Below the pieces are notes generated by a model. The model ran no database searches and was not told the origin of the DNA. It was given only the letters and a program-made list of their open reading frames with translations. Below, in pieces: positions 21,821-34,790 of a DNA stretch of 64,000 nt. The DNA is taken from NCBI GenBank assembly GCA_001939145.1, contig LSRX01000489.1:318595-382594 (forward strand), written 5' to 3'. The position numbers and the translations under genes are program-made. This stretch comes from Symbiodinium microadriaticum (taxonomy: Eukaryota > Sar > Dinophyceae > Suessiales > Symbiodiniaceae). Within the stretch, counting starts at the first letter, position 1. Every line of letters starts with the position of its first letter.

Positions 21821-23929
21821 ATGGAGCCCGCAGCCAAGGCCGCACGAGTGGAAGCAGACGGGCCGACCCTGACTGCCTACTCAATGGCAGGTGCGGTGCT
21901 GTGGGGCCCATCAAAGGTGCACAAAGGTATGACCGTGGCAGAGTTGGCCTCCACGCTGGACAGGCCAAGCACGTCCCCGGGCCTCAAGATTCTGGCTTCG
22001 TTTTTAGAGCCGATTTCGAGTTGCCAGAATCGGAATGCAAAGTAAATAGTATGGCTTCAGTGTGCTGGTTTTGCAGCAACTGCACCGCCCTAATCCCTAA
22101 ATCTTAGGCCGTAAGTTCCTTAAACCCAAACCCTAAGTTCCCATCCCAGGCCCTGAACCCTAAGTTCCTAAGCCCTAAACCCCTCAACCCCCCAAAATCT
22201 AAGATCCTCTAAACCCCAAACCCGAAGTTCCTTGTGAAGAAGAGCCCAAGGATCGCATGCAAGGAGTCCATGCTCGAGCCAGGAGCAGATCTCTCTCAGC
22301 TTGCTGACCCTTCGGAGCTCTTCGTTCATTTCGACCCTCCCAAGCTCTTCGACGGTCTTGTGGGGGTTTGATAGGGTTTGTTGACTAGGGGTTTAGGGTT
22401 TTGTTTTAGTGAGGGTTTTAAATTGTTCTAAAGGGCTCTTTAGGGCTCTATAGGGTTCTGCAGGATTTCGGGTTTAGGGCCTGAGGCCATTCGACCACAG
22501 CTTCGTGAAGGAGCTCATCGAACTTGCGCAGGAGTGCGAGGACAACGAGTTCCTGGCACCTCGGAGGATGGAGGCTTTATGGGAGAATCACCAGTCCAAG
22601 CTCGTCCGTGAGGGTGTGACCTTTGAAACTCACCCTCAAGAGGCAGCCGACGAGCTCAATCGGCTCGTGGAGGAGCTGAAAGAGAAGAGCGCGAAGGATT
22701 ATCATCCGGGAACCGACGAGATCGTGCGGGATCTGGTTCATCCTTCGCTTTACCCCTTTGTGGAGGGGGTTTCCCAGACCGCAGGGACTGACGACGTTAC
22801 GCCTGCAGTGACAGTGCAGGGTTTGCAGCAAGACATGTGGGGAAGGCCTTACGAGACGAGCAAGTACCAGTGGTTGCCATCGGAGGTCTCGGTAGCAGCA
22901 GATGGTACTTGCAAGTTCCAGACATATATCAACAACCTCGATCAGGAGAAGCGCTTGGGACGGCATTTGCAGCTTCTCCCTGAAAAACCTGCCCAGGTCC
23001 CTCATTTCCAATCGTGTCACACGTGCCGAGGTATGGTGAACTATGCGGTGCACTGGAGCGTCTGCTGACCCGGTGTCTGCCCCATCTAGAAGCTGCTTGG
23101 AGCCATGGACAGCAAGTAAAAGGTCTCGATGATGAGGCTGAGGACATGTTCGACTCTGACTGCAGTGACTCATCTTGCTGTTAGCACAGGTCTTTCTGAC
23201 CGTTTTCGTCCGCACCATAAGAGCCGGCTGCTTGAAAGCATGCGAGGTGCAGGTGAGCCGGAGAACATAGAAATCCAGTCTCTTCGTGGACGGTCTATTC
23301 AAGTCATTACCAAAATTGTTGATTATGAGCTGCCTCCGGGTGGGACCCACGAAGGCGTCTGGCATGTGGAGGGGATGAGCCACGAGAACATCGTCGCGAC
23401 AGCAGAGCTTATCTTGAAGAAGGATGCCGCACTAGTCGGTGGTGGCTTGCAGTTCCAGCGAACCTTCCGACCAAACGAAGGGTGCGCAATGATTGCGGGA
23501 TTTCCCCAATGTCGGGCAGCACAGATGGATGAGGTAGTGAAGGCCGGCCTTGTCCCCCTTGGCCAGTTGCCCCTCCCACATCGGCGCCTGGCGGCTTGGC
23601 CAAACAGCCACATCCACAAGGTGGAGAATATCTCGAACACATCGGAAAGCCTGGCGGTGCGACGCATTGTGGTGCTGCTGGGATGCAACAGGCCTTACAG
23701 TTCGTCATGATAATAAGCATCTGTCGGAACATACAACTCTGTTGTCAAGATTCCGAGGTTTTGGTTAGTGAACCCAGGGGTGAGGATCATTTCCACCCAG
23801 CACGTGCCAAAGCAGCAGGGGGTGATGCCATTGGAGGAGGCTCAAAATCATCGACTGTCACTCATGGAGGAGCGAAAGTTACACAAGCAGAATTGGAATC
23901 TCAGAGAGGTGAGCCTTTGTGAGCACTGA
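21821..23929 (+). CDS. DUF4246-family protein
   Basis: DUF4246 proteins are a eukaryotic family of unknown function. Conserved segments appear in order over several exons: KDYHPGTDEIVRDLVHPS, YQWLPSEVSV and TYINNLDQEK (exon 22501-22950); YGELCGALERLLTRCLPHLE (from 23031); SLRGRSIQVITKIVDYEL, VWHVEGMSHENIVAT and WPNSHIHKVENIS (23190-23676); and FWLVNPGVRIISTQHVP with the ending EERKLHKQNWNLREVSLCEH before TGA (23758-23929). Introns 22951-23030 and 23677-23757 are 80-81 nt, GC-AG and in phase; 23108-23189 is probably GA-AG. The likely start is MEPAAKAARVEADGPTLTAY at 21821. A plausible exon near 22228-22343 reads ESMLEPGADLSQLADPSELF, with a GC donor. The N-terminal exon joins are less certain than the rest. 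HxE, a later H and an R look like a Fe(II)/2-oxoglutarate oxygenase triad (inference). Confidence 0.9.
22088..22227. repeat. Telomere-like intron DNA, C-rich strand
   Basis: Repeated CCCTAAG, CCCTAAA and CCCCAAA units within the 5' part of the DUF4246 gene. A G-rich counterpart (TTTAGGG-like) lies at 22365-22480 in the next intron. Confidence 0.75.
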
Positions 23930-26785
23930 TGGCTGCAGCCCTGCCAGATCGTACAGAAAGAGAGCGGGAAGAAAAACGTAGGGTTCCTCATCATTGATTG
24001 CGATCACTGCTAGCAGTTGTGCCACGAAGCAGCAGATGTTCTGAGATTCTGAGGAGTTTCTGCGCATGTCCTGAACTCTACGCAGATGGGTTGAAGCCTC
24101 GTGGACATATCTGGTGTATAGCATTTTACGAACTCTAGCTCGACATGCTTCTATGTTACTACCGTCAGCTGTTTGCTAGCATCGGCTTGCCTGGAGGGTT
24201 CCCGGTGTTCTTGCACATCATATCAGATGTCAGATGTAATATATAATACCGTTGAATAGGTAATAGACATGTATATTTACATATATATATATATCTCTCT
24301 CTCTCTCTCTCTTTCTCTCGTTCGTTGTTTCTTTCTTTCATTATTTCTTTATGTAATGTATTTATTACAAAATACAAAATGTATATAATATGAGATGTTA
24401 TATGCTTTACTTTGTTATATCATATCAAAGTTATATCATATTACATTAAGTATTACGTCATATTATGTGTATAACATATTTTGTACTGTCGATTTTCTTC
24501 AGGATCGTCCATGCTGGACCTGAGCGTCCGGGCTGTAACGAGAATGCCCATTGCACCAGTTAGCAAGCACGACAAGCCAAGTAAAAACCCGAAAAACCCT
24601 AAGCCCTAAAGGCACAGTGCCAGAGCTGGATATATAAGTCAACCCTTTTCAAGGGTTTGGTGGTCCAGTTGTCTCCTCCTCCATTGCCTTTGAGCTCACG
24701 AGTTTCAGGTTATTCGACGAGCTTGGTCTCGTTTTCTTGAGTTATACGTATAGTCATAGTATTCAGTATGCACAGTACGTAGGGTAGCTCATCTATGCAG
24801 GGACTGAGGGGCAAGCCTCTTAGAACAACCACCCCAGCACTCACCAGATGGGAAAACAAGACTTTTGGATTTTTGCATGTCGAGCTGGTTCCCCAGACCT
24901 AAAAGCCCCGAGTAAGAAAGCGCAAATGCAGCCCAACAAGCCCCTGCATAAGAAAACCAGACTTGAGACTTGTCTTGTACAGGCCGGTTTCATTATGTAG
25001 GTTGTAGCTGCAGGTGCGCTGTGCCTCCCACCCGGTCCTGAGGATCGAGCTGGCAAGATGGGTTCCAATGTAGATAGTGTGGGGGTGGGTGCGTGATCAC
25101 CATGCCAAAACTTGCTCGTCAGGCGCAACAACAAAGCCGAAGCGAAACTTTATGATAAAAAGAACTTCCCGATGAAGTCAAGGCGAGGGTGGAGCAGAGG
25201 AAGGGATGTTTTCGTTCAGTTCAGTGCATTCTCGCACCCCCGCAGCCCCTCATTGAAGCGCCGTAAACCCCAAACCTTGCATGCAGATTCCGTTTATTTT
25301 TGTGAAGCACAGCAATTCACAGAGCAGAAGGTTGAGTCAACAAGCAAACAAAGGCTCTCCACGTCCTAACGGTCCAGCCTAGCAAGAATGCCTGTGTGCT
25401 TAGCTCCTGCTTGATAGGTTGTTTTAGCCAGCTTTCCACCTTCCCAGAAAACGATCCGATCTTGGTTTTGCCTGCAGCAGAGAATCCAAATTTCAGTTCG
25501 AAGCTCGGATTCTCTTCTAGTGGTCTACTGATGGTTCATAGCCCGGACAGCTGAGGCACTGAGTCTACCGAGACAGGACACTATCGCAGTGGCCGCTGCC
25601 ATCTCTGCTTGCGAGAAGGGTCAGAAAAGGCGCGTGGGGTTGAATACCGCGCCTGGGGTCCTCGTCCTTACATAAATATACTAGAATTACTTGAATATAC
25701 CCCAAAGCCCGCCCAGTTCTTTAAGCCCCTGGCTTTAATTTATGTTGGGCGACTCGAGCTGCCGGCGCAAGGTACAAGAAAGAAACACAAGAATCAACCC
25801 CAGATAAACCCAAGGCCAATCAGCACACGATTCGTGAAATTCTGAGAAGGACTTTAAAATGAACCTTGAGCGCTCAGCTCATCATGCATCTCCCATGCTG
25901 CCTCTCAGTTGCGCTTGCATCGGTTGCTGCTTTGGGAAGTTCGAGGTCCAAAATGCGCACACGCGACTGAAGCCTACACGGGCACACCATGATTTACCAG
26001 AATATACCATAGTAAACCATAGTAAACCATAGTATACAGTATACCATAGACCATGACACAATATCTGGGTTTGGCGACCAGAGACTGTGGAGGCACGGCA
26101 TTCTCCCAAAACATGCACCGTGCCGCGGCGAGAGCAGCCGAACACAATTAGGCCATTTTGCACCCACCTGGAGGGCTGGACGGGCCACATCTAGTTGCGA
26201 TCGGCACACCCTGCAAGACCCCCGGCATGATGTCATGCTGTTGTTCCAAATGCTGAACCCCTGAACTCCCATATGCTAAAGCGCATTCGATTCCCATACA
26301 CATCCCAAACCTGAAACCTCTGTCGCAAAGTGTAGTCCACCCGTTGCCAACCCTGACGCCAGTCGTCGGAGAAAAGCAGGCAAAACCCCCACAGGCCACA
26401 GACCAAAATCCTGCAAGATCTTGAGCCACCTGACATCCCAGAGCCCAGGCACTACACCTAGGACCTAGTATACCACTGCCGATGCGATCAGGCTCGTAGT
26501 CATTGTTACCATCTGCATCGTCGTCCTCATAACATCTTAATCGCCCGAGGCCTTATGAGAGCGCCAAGGTCATAGTGCCATAAAAATAGACCCCATAAAT
26601 CCCTACAGCCCCAAAGTCTGATTCCTTACAAACCATGCCAAGCCTTGCAGCCCCAAACTCCTAAAGCCTTAAATGTATAATTATTGTTATGATTATTGCT
26701 TAGCTGCTTCACCAAGTCGCGAGCATCCTCCCGCTGCGTGTAAATGAAATAGTACTATTACTGTATACTGTATTTTACTTGACAT
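23930..26785. other. Intergenic or intronic DNA with weak candidates only
   Basis: AT-rich stretch with TATA and CTCT microsatellites at 24270-24330 and a TATATCATAT-rich block to 24480. A Lys-rich frame near 25113-25195 reads RNNKAEAKLYDKKNFPMKSR and is the best exon candidate, without proven splice sites. TACCATAGTAAACCATAGTA repeats lie at 26000-26055. Confidence 0.4.
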
Positions 26786-26787
26786 GC

Positions 26788-26882
26788 AGGAGGTCCGATG
26801 CTGCTTGGCGGAGTGCTTCTGCGCTGCTAGCTGAGCTCGCACCGAAGAGGCTCCGGAGGGATGTAGCTCAGCAGAAACAGAG
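26788..26882 (+). CDS. Candidate exon
   Basis: Preceded by ACATGCAG, it reads RSDAAWRSASALLAELAPKR then LRRDVAQQKQ, an Ala/Leu/Arg-rich helix-like segment. It is followed directly by a TTTAGGG-like stretch. No partner exon in phase was found. Confidence 0.35.
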
Positions 26883-27129
26883 TACAGGGTTTGGGGTTTA
26901 GGGCAGTAAACGACATGTTTACATTGGGATTCTGGTGAAATAATCGTATCACTCCCCCCCCTTAGTTGCGATCAAATGACAGTATCAGTAGTACTGAGAT
27001 TCGTGCTCGCTCCCGCTGGCGTCATAGCTAGAACCCCATCCACCTCGCAAGCTACGACAGAAACTCCTTACTGTAACCTGGACTAGTGTCGCCCCAGAAA
27101 ACAGGGGCCGATGTTGCGGGCAATCATCA

Positions 27130-27480
27130 GTATATATATATATATATAGCTAGCGGAATGCACATTGCGTACTACTGTGCATGTGTGTATACATGTATGC
27201 ATATGTATATACACGTGGACATGTTTATGTACATGAACTCATACATACATATGTACCTATATACAGGTTATATACATATGGTTATATCAAATTGTGCCTA
27301 CTTGCCTGCCTGTCTTCCTGCCTGCATGGATGCATGCATGCCTGCATATGTACGAGCCTATGCACAGATGTACATACCCATCCACCCCCTCCACACACAC
27401 ACACCCACCCACCCACNNNNNNNNNNNNNNNNNNNNNNNNNNNNNNNNNNNNCACCCACCCACCCACGCACACTTGCAAG
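27130..27480. repeat. TATA / ATAC / CACC microsatellites around an assembly gap
   Basis: TATA run at 27131-27148, degenerate ACATAT and CCTG runs, then CACCC repeats on both sides of a 36-N gap at 27417-27452. Frames crossing the gap are meaningless. Confidence 0.9.
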
Positions 27481-28073
27481 CACGCACGCACTGAACCTTT
27501 CAATCGCATACATGCTGTGTACTCCGAGCATCGCCATCGTGATCGCTCGCTTCTTCCTTGTCATTTGCATCATCATAATCAACTTTGAAAACATAGTATT
27601 GTAGGCTACCGCGGAGGGGTAACTCAAGTTTTGTGCCGATAACTAGGTACATAATGCAAGCAGGTATAGACAAACATTTCCAAACTTGTCATGGGCCTCT
27701 ACATCATCAGGCTTGTTTGCTCAGTTGTCATAATGTACCACTGGGATTCACGCTTCCGGATCTTGCTTGAGGATGTAATCTACGAAATTCTTGTCAGACG
27801 CGCTGTGATCGGTCTTCGTCGTTTGGCCCCAACCCTGTCGTGAAGCCAAGGCCATCTGCAGCAACGCAATACTGAGCGCGTTTGAGATCCTTGGCTGCAG
27901 ACAAGGATTGATGCCTTTTGTGCATCTAGAATCTAGAATCGAGAGCACCCGTAAACCCTATGTGCAGGTTTGTAGACTTGCAGCACCAGCCTTTCAGTAG
28001 TCATCAGTGTAAATGGTGAAGAAGAAATTGCAGTAGTGGTGGTCAGTAGCATAGCAGGTAGTAGCTGTAGTAA

Positions 28074-28312
28074 TCGTCGTCGTGGTCGTCGTCGTCGTCG
28101 TGGTAGTCGTGGAGGTTGGTGGTGGTGGTGGTGGTGGTGGTGGTGGTGGCATGAGAGGATGGTGTTGCCAAGACGGCCGTACATTACGATGCTGAGGAAG
28201 ATCAGCACGGTTGCTGTGCTGATGATTTTGTTCTGGTTGATGTCGATGGTGACGACTACGTTGTTGTTAATGGCGATGGCGATGGCGATAGACGATGATG
28301 ATGATGATGATA

Positions 28313-28349
<37 letters not shown>

Positions 28350-28360
28350 GGATGTTGCTT
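28074..28360. repeat. GTC / GGT / GAT microsatellite tracts
   Basis: CGT and GGT runs at 28076-28149 and GAT runs at 28255-28352. Long Trp-, Asp- and Met-rich frames on the + strand and Ser/His-rich frames on the - strand come from these triplets. Confidence 0.9.
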
Positions 28361-29295
28361 TGGCCGATGATGGTGACGATGGCATCGGCGGTGTGCAAAA
28401 ATGGTTACATCTCAATAAATATCTACATCTATATCTATACCTATTCTATATCTGTGGTGCAGATGGTTCTTATGATGCCGATGCTGTTGATGAGGCTGAT
28501 ACTGTGGCAGAGATGGTGATGTCGCAGACAGTGATGGTCATCGGCCTGGTGATGTCAATGGTGTTAGAGCCGTTGGAGGTGCTGTTGGCGGTGAAGCCAT
28601 GTTTTGTTTTTGCCATGTGCTTTGCCGTTGCTGGTGGTAGTGTGATCTCGAGCCTCCCGGTGTTTCCAGAATCTTTTCGGGAAACATGGGGAGGCTTTGG
28701 TAGGTGCCTATCGTCTTTGTTAGGATTCCTGAACATATGTAATCAAGTTTTAACAAATTAAGCCGTTATGTGACCCAAACCTGGTGATTCTTAAGGCTCC
28801 TATATTCGCCCAGGAAGGCGCAGAAGTGGATGCTAGCCTTGGCTCTCCTCCACACCCGGAGGGCGCCAGGTGACATTGGGCTCATCGGCTTCCTGCCTGG
28901 GGCCATGGGAGTTTGAGGGCTACTAGTACTAGGAGATTGTGAGAGGTTTAGGGTGTAGGGTTCCAGAAAGAGGACCTCGCAGGCCTGGACTACGGGTTGA
29001 GTCTTTATGCAAAGGCTTATTAATTTTCGTTTAGGGGCAATTGGTTTGGGGTTTCGGGCTTAAGCCTCAGATCCTGTGCCTCCCCCAACTGGCGTCCACT
29101 GAGACTTCGAGCATGGAGACGAAGAGGCCTGTGTAATCCGAAACCCTAGAAGCCTGAATCCAAAACAGCCTAAATATCCCTAAAAGGTTAAACTCAACCC
29201 CACCAACCTTGGGCCAATCCGGGTGAGGCTTCTCCACTAGAGAATCCTACACCCCTGATCCTCAAATGCCCAAACCCGCTCGAGGCTTCTCCAGC

Positions 29296-29352
29296 GCTTT
29301 GGGGGCCTGTGCCTCCGCGGATCAACGCGAAGCCGCCTGCCGGCTGCGGCAG
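29296..29352 (+). CDS. Candidate exon
   Basis: Acceptor CTTCTCCAG and donor GTGATG bound a short frame reading ALGACASADQREAACRLRQ. Both splice sites look good, but no neighbouring exon was matched. Confidence 0.35.
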
Positions 29353-32300
29353 GTGATGACGGAGGAGGCCCCTGGGCTTTGGCTAGCTTGAATCGGGCTC
29401 TTCATTGAGGGTTTCGTAGGTTCTAGGGATTGATGTGATATTTAGGCCATATAGGAACGCTGAGGGTTTGTCGTATGAACCCCAAAACATGAAGTCTAAA
29501 CGTCTAAACCCCAAATCCCAAGCTTTGAATCCTAAACCCCGAACCATGATGCTTAAATCCAAATTCCAAACCCCTGCGCCCCAAACCATGAAGATGAAAC
29601 CTTGCGCCCCAAACCTGAGCCCCTTTTCCCTAAAATCGTAAACCCTGAATCCCGGCACCAAGATCAAGCCCAGTGATCCTGCCCAGGGACTGCGCCCGAC
29701 GGCGAGCAGTCCGCGAGCTCAGAGCAGTTTTTTTTCTCAGGGCCAGAATCTTTGGAATAGGGTAGGGGGCATTTGGAGGGTGGGGGGGGGGGGATATTAT
29801 CGTATTAGAAATCTAAGGGAATTACAATTACAAGGGGATGATGTCAGGAAATATACCGACCTCGATATTGCGTGTTGTCCTGGCTTAGGATCTGCTTTGA
29901 GCCGTGCACAATGGAGTTGATTCTGCAGAACTACGTACAGACTTGTTGGCATGCTACAAATTAATGCGTAGGGTAGGTGGATACCGGCATTGCACGATAT
30001 GTAAACAACCACATGAACATGCCAACTGAAGTACCAGCCAAGAGACGCTGTCGGACAAAGCCCGCAAAGCCTAAACGGCCTCGAACACCCCCTCAAGGCC
30101 TCCCCTTTAAAGGAACCCGAAGACCCCTTCCAGGCCTCACTGTGATGGTCGCTGCTTTGGCCGGCAGCGAAGAGCTGGGACACCGGCTGGAGATCCCGTA
30201 GCTCGGATTCTCTGAAACGGGGTGTTGTTTAGAGTTTAGGGTTTAGGGCTTATAAATAAGTTTGGGGGTTCGGGATTTTGTGGGGGCTTTGGGTTTTAAG
30301 GGTTCCCAGAGACTCAGGAATATACCCGTTTGTTTGATTAGGACTTCTATTAAATTGTATGTTAAGTAAGACATATTAGGAGGCATGTTGCACATGCTGC
30401 TTAATGGTACTCATCATATTAACAATAAAGGTGATTATGACAATGACAGTGACAGTAATCACAATAAAAATAGTGATATGAACAATAGTGATAGTATAGT
30501 AAGAACTGTGTATAAACCAAAGGACTGCTGCAAAAAAAATCATGGGTCTTATAGAAGCCCTCCGGGTCGTTTTCAGCTTGGCTTCGCGGATGCGGCTTTG
30601 GGGGATGCGGGGTAGGGTTTAGGGTTTGATTGGGGTCGAGGGTTTAGGCTTTGGGAGCCTGGGCCAGCACGGCAATTCAAGATGCTCTCGATGTTTCTCA
30701 GAGATGCCGGGTGTACCGTTGAGGCTTCCGGAGGAAGGGGAAGATTCCAATTCCTCGAGATCTGTGCCTTAAGAGCTGAGAACACTAACTTCATCCGAGA
30801 CACGTTGTCCTTTTCTGCTCCACGCCATCCCAGAATTCCTTCCTGACAAGACACTAGGCGCCGATACACATGTACGACAAAAAGTATCGCTGTGTCCATG
30901 TTGGGGCTGTGATAGCAACAGCAACAGCAGCAAGCTAAGACGAAGGTGAACAATCATCAGAGGAGGCAAGATAGCACTCCAGCTAATGACTCGATGGGAA
31001 AATCAGGGCAGAACTACTGTTGCTACAGCGACTGAAAGGAAATATGCTAAGGACAGTACGAGGCGGTAAATGTGGGGAGTGATAATATCGATCATCCCGA
31101 ACAGCCTAGGCCTAGACACGCAGAACAAGAATTACATCTTGCCGACAAGAATTCAACAGCTGTGCCAAGGAAGCTGCTGTCAGATGCACGGAGTGCCGTG
31201 CTCGATCTTCGTGAGCTGCCAGCTGGTGTTTTCCAATCCCTGAAAAAAGGCCCATGAGCCTTTGCAGCCGTCGCATCGCGGAAAAAAACCGCACACAGAG
31301 AAAGTGTACATTTCGCAGCTTCCAAGGGAGATGGAAGGATTTCAGAGTAGCTTGTTACAGTAACAAATTCTGCTCAGACCCACTTACACGATAACATTAC
31401 AGTAACAACAACATTAATACGAATAACCGCCATTACAGTGATAACAATGACAATCGTAATAAAAAGACTGGTAATGCCCGGATGATGTGAACTATCAAGT
31501 CCCCCGAGTAGAGATCATGCCTAGCGCCTCAACCTCACTTCCTTGTGACGTGCAGAAAACCATAAATTACGACTATTTTATTCCTGGGGTGTAGCAGGTC
31601 AGTTGGAGTGTCGGTCTCTGTAGGAACCCAGACGTTTGGGTTGGTGAGCTGCTATTGGTCTGTTTCGGCCCTCACAGACCTTTGCATGAATGGTTCAGTA
31701 CGAGCGAGCCAATTCCACGTTCATCTTTGCACCATGGGCAACGATTTCTACTTGGCGACATAATGTGCATCGCGAAATCGTTGGTGTTGCGACGGCTGTC
31801 ACTTGTTGCACTTAGTTCCACTGCAACTCACTGTGATTTAGTTTAAAGGCAAGCCCGAGGTGACAAGATTGTAGCAGTAGTCCAAGATTCAGTGTCCAGA
31901 TCCCTGAACCCTGAAACCGTAAACCCAAACTGGCAGGAATGAAACCGGATTTAAGGATTGGACTTTACCTATAGTCTTCTTTGTGGTTCCTTTTTTGGGG
32001 TAGCCAGGTTTACACTCTAGGTTCCTACTCATGAAAACGGGTTAACAGACAAAGGAACTACAATGCAGACTACAGGTAGTCCTTCAATCCGCGATCCACT
32101 GTTCTGTATCACTATGATTACTATTATTATTGTTGCTACTATTATTATCATTGCTATGATTGTTAGTACTGTTATTATGATATGGATTATATTGTGCTGT
32201 GTAGCGGCAATCCATCCCCTCCCCCTCGCCAGGCGGTCCGTGATCGAGCTGGGACCGGCTACAGCCACCACACCGAAGACCACGAGGTTGGAGCGTACGG

Positions 32301-34150
32301 CTTTGGGGGGGGGCTTTGGGTGGTTTGGGGTCTAGGGTTTATGGCACTTGGGGTTTAGAGGTGTGGCTGAGGTGTGGGTCTAGGCTTTCTGCGGCTTGGG
32401 TTTGGAGTTTTGGGGTTTCGGGCTTTGGGTCTAGAGCTTTTGCATGTGGGGCTGCGCCGAGACTGCTCCCGGAGTCTAAGAGTCATCTCCCAGCGAGCAC
32501 AGGTCGCCTGTCTCTGGTCACGTAGGGCGCGTAGAGTCCTGAAGACCACCTGCTTGCTCGGCATTGAGGTGTTTCTGCTTCCAACCCTGTTAAGTTCCAA
32601 AAGCCCTAAACCCTCCTAAACCCAACATGCCTCTTCTGGGAATGTCTTTGTCTGATGCATCTTGTCGCGCCAGGACATGAAGCGGAGTTACTCCAAGGAC
32701 GTCCGAACATGGGTCATGAGCTCCACCCAGTGAAGCCATCGTAGAATCCTTTTCCCCTGAGGGTCTGTGTATGTAGGGCTTATCCCAGTAAGCTCCGAAC
32801 CCCAAGAACCTCAATCCTCCTAAGCTCCTAGCTAGAGCCCGAAACCCCAAGCCAAAATGCTACACATTTCCGGAAACGTTTTCAATTTCAAGCTCGGCGA
32901 AGGCCTCTACAGGCCCCTCGCAACGAGAGTCAGCAGTAGTCTACTGGACCACAGATGCAGCAAAGTCTGTGAACAACAAGCAGGAAGAATAGGCACCATA
33001 ATATGACGAGAGTTCTGGGCTTCTGACACCATGTTGAGGGAACTTCCGATCAGTGAGGCTGGAAGGACAGGATGTGCAGACTAGAATCTAGAAGTCCGCA
33101 CGTGGGGGGTCAGAGTCCATTTCACTTCCCTTGTCAAGTGGCGGGTGGTCGTCTTCCCAATCCGTAAAGACTTGGATTGGCTTGCACATATGATATATAT
33201 ATACACATATACACATATATGTGTACACATCATATACATATTATGTGTATGTGTATGTGTATATGTGTATATGTGTATGTGTATGTGTATGTGTGTGTGT
33301 GTGTGTATGTGTGTATGTTTGTGTGTTTGTATGTATGTATGTATGTATGTATGTATGTATGTATGTGTGTGCATACGTGTATATGTGTGTATGTGTGTAT
33401 GTATGTATGTATGTATGTATGTACGTATGTATGTATGTATGTATGTATGTATGTATGTATGTATGGGTGTATGTATGTATGTACGCATGTACGTATGTAC
33501 GTATGTACGTACGTACGTACGTACGTATGTATGTATGTATGTATGTATGTATGTATAAATGTATAAATGTATAAATGCATACATGTATATGTATGTACGT
33601 ATGTATGTATGTATGTACGTATGTATGTATGTATGTATGTATGTGTGTGTGTGCATATGTGTATATGTTTGTATGTGTGTATGTATGTATGTATGTATGT
33701 ATGTATGTGTGTGTATGTGTGCATGCATGCATGCATGCATGCATGCATGCATGCATGTATGTATGTATGTATGTATGTATGTAAGTATGTATGTATCTAT
33801 GTATGTATGTATGTATGTACGCATGTACGCATGTACGCATGTACGTATGTACGTATGTACGTATGTACGTATGTACGTATGTATGTATGTATGTATGTAT
33901 GTATGTATAAATGTATAAATGCATAAATGCATACATGTATATATGTACGTATGTACGTATGTACGTACGTATGTATGTGTGTGTGTATGTATGTATGTAT
34001 GTATGTATGTATGTATGTATGTACGTATGTATGTATGTATGTATGTATGCATGTTTGTATGTATAATGTACCATGTGTGTATTTCTAATATGTATCACTC
34101 ATAGCGCCTAGGCCTAGACGTCTCAGGTGTTCTCAAATCCTTTTGCATCT
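29353..34150. other. Repeat-rich DNA without a supported gene
   Basis: Telomere-like units at 29490-29640 and 30225-30300; AAT/GATA-rich DNA at 30410-30500, 31370-31470 and 32100-32190. Several 60-125-codon frames on both strands lack motifs. The GTAT array at 33190-34075 fills the right end. Confidence 0.45.
33190..34075. repeat. GTAT tetranucleotide array, about 0.9 kb
   Basis: Almost continuous GTAT with TGTG, GTAC, ATGC and ATAA variants, some themselves repeated (GTATAAATGTATAAATG near 33553 and 33905). Its translations (Cys/Val/Tyr/Met-rich on +, Thr/Tyr/Ile/His-rich on -) are long open frames with no protein meaning. Confidence 0.97.
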
Positions 34151-34160
34151 TTTGGCTTCC

Positions 34161-34262
34161 AGCTCTGTCAATACTGGCGGTGGCGGATTCCGCACACAAA
34201 ACCGTGGGTGGACTCCACGGAGAAACGATGGCAGACCCAAAGGGATATCAACTGCCCCGCCT
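34161..34262 (+). CDS. Candidate Gly/Arg-rich exon
   Basis: Reads SVNTGGGGFRTQNRGWTPRR then NDGRPKGISTAPPRRL after a GGCTTCCAG acceptor. RG/GG-rich composition is seen in RNA-binding proteins, but nothing else supports that role. End uncertain. Confidence 0.3.
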
Positions 34263-34629
34263 CGTCGCCTCGTCACCGGTGCTGTATCCTGGCTTCAAGG
34301 TTTCGGGTTTAGGGTATTAAACCCTAAAGCCTATCTGGAAAGCCATTCAGTTTTCTCTTGTGCTCATGCCCCTTCTTCCCTTGTTCTCTTTTAGGAATCC
34401 ATCTCCGGCCTGCGTTTCTGAAGGCGTTGCTTTAATTTTTTCAACCCGAAACCCTAGACCTCTAAACCCAAAGCCCAAAACCCTAAAATGCAAAACCCTC
34501 AACCCTAAACCCCAAAACCCTTAACCCCAAAGTGGTCATGCCAGGACACCCACCTTACGGGGGGCGTGCTTGTGACACGCCCGTCGCATCGCAGCAGCCA
34601 CGGCTCAGAGGAGCGATGTTGGAGCATGT

Positions 34630-34790
34630 TCATATATATTACAATCGTTATGATGTGTTATCTCACATCACATTACCTTATACCATGCTATGCTGGGCTA
34701 TGTTGGGTAATGTTATGTTACATTACGCTATACTATGTTATGTTCGTTTATGTTGAATCTTGCTATGCTATGTTAGGTCAACTTATTTTT
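34630..34790. repeat. Degenerate ATGTT/ATGCT repeat
   Basis: Tandem five-base units such as TATGC, TATGT and TTATG with frequent changes. A similar degenerate tract (TCATG/TCATA/TCACA units) is at 49480-49580. Confidence 0.7.

Noticed and set aside
22577-23383. 268-codon minus-strand frame
   Set aside because: Antisense shadow of the DUF4246 exons, whose plus-strand motifs are unambiguous.
27691-27948. Competing open frames at 27.7-27.95 kb on both strands
   Set aside because: Plus (FRILLEDVIYEILVRRAVIG) and minus (TKTDHSASDKNFVDYILKQD) readings look equally protein-like, with no splice or family evidence.
28036-28761. 241-codon frame with poly-Trp, poly-Asp and hydrophobic tail
   Set aside because: Mostly GGT and GAT triplets; the non-repeat tail has no recognisable domain or splice context.
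33081-34098. Several long open frames on both strands rich in Thr/Tyr/Ile/His or Cys/Val/Met
   Set aside because: By-products of the GTAT tetranucleotide array, open in many frames at once.
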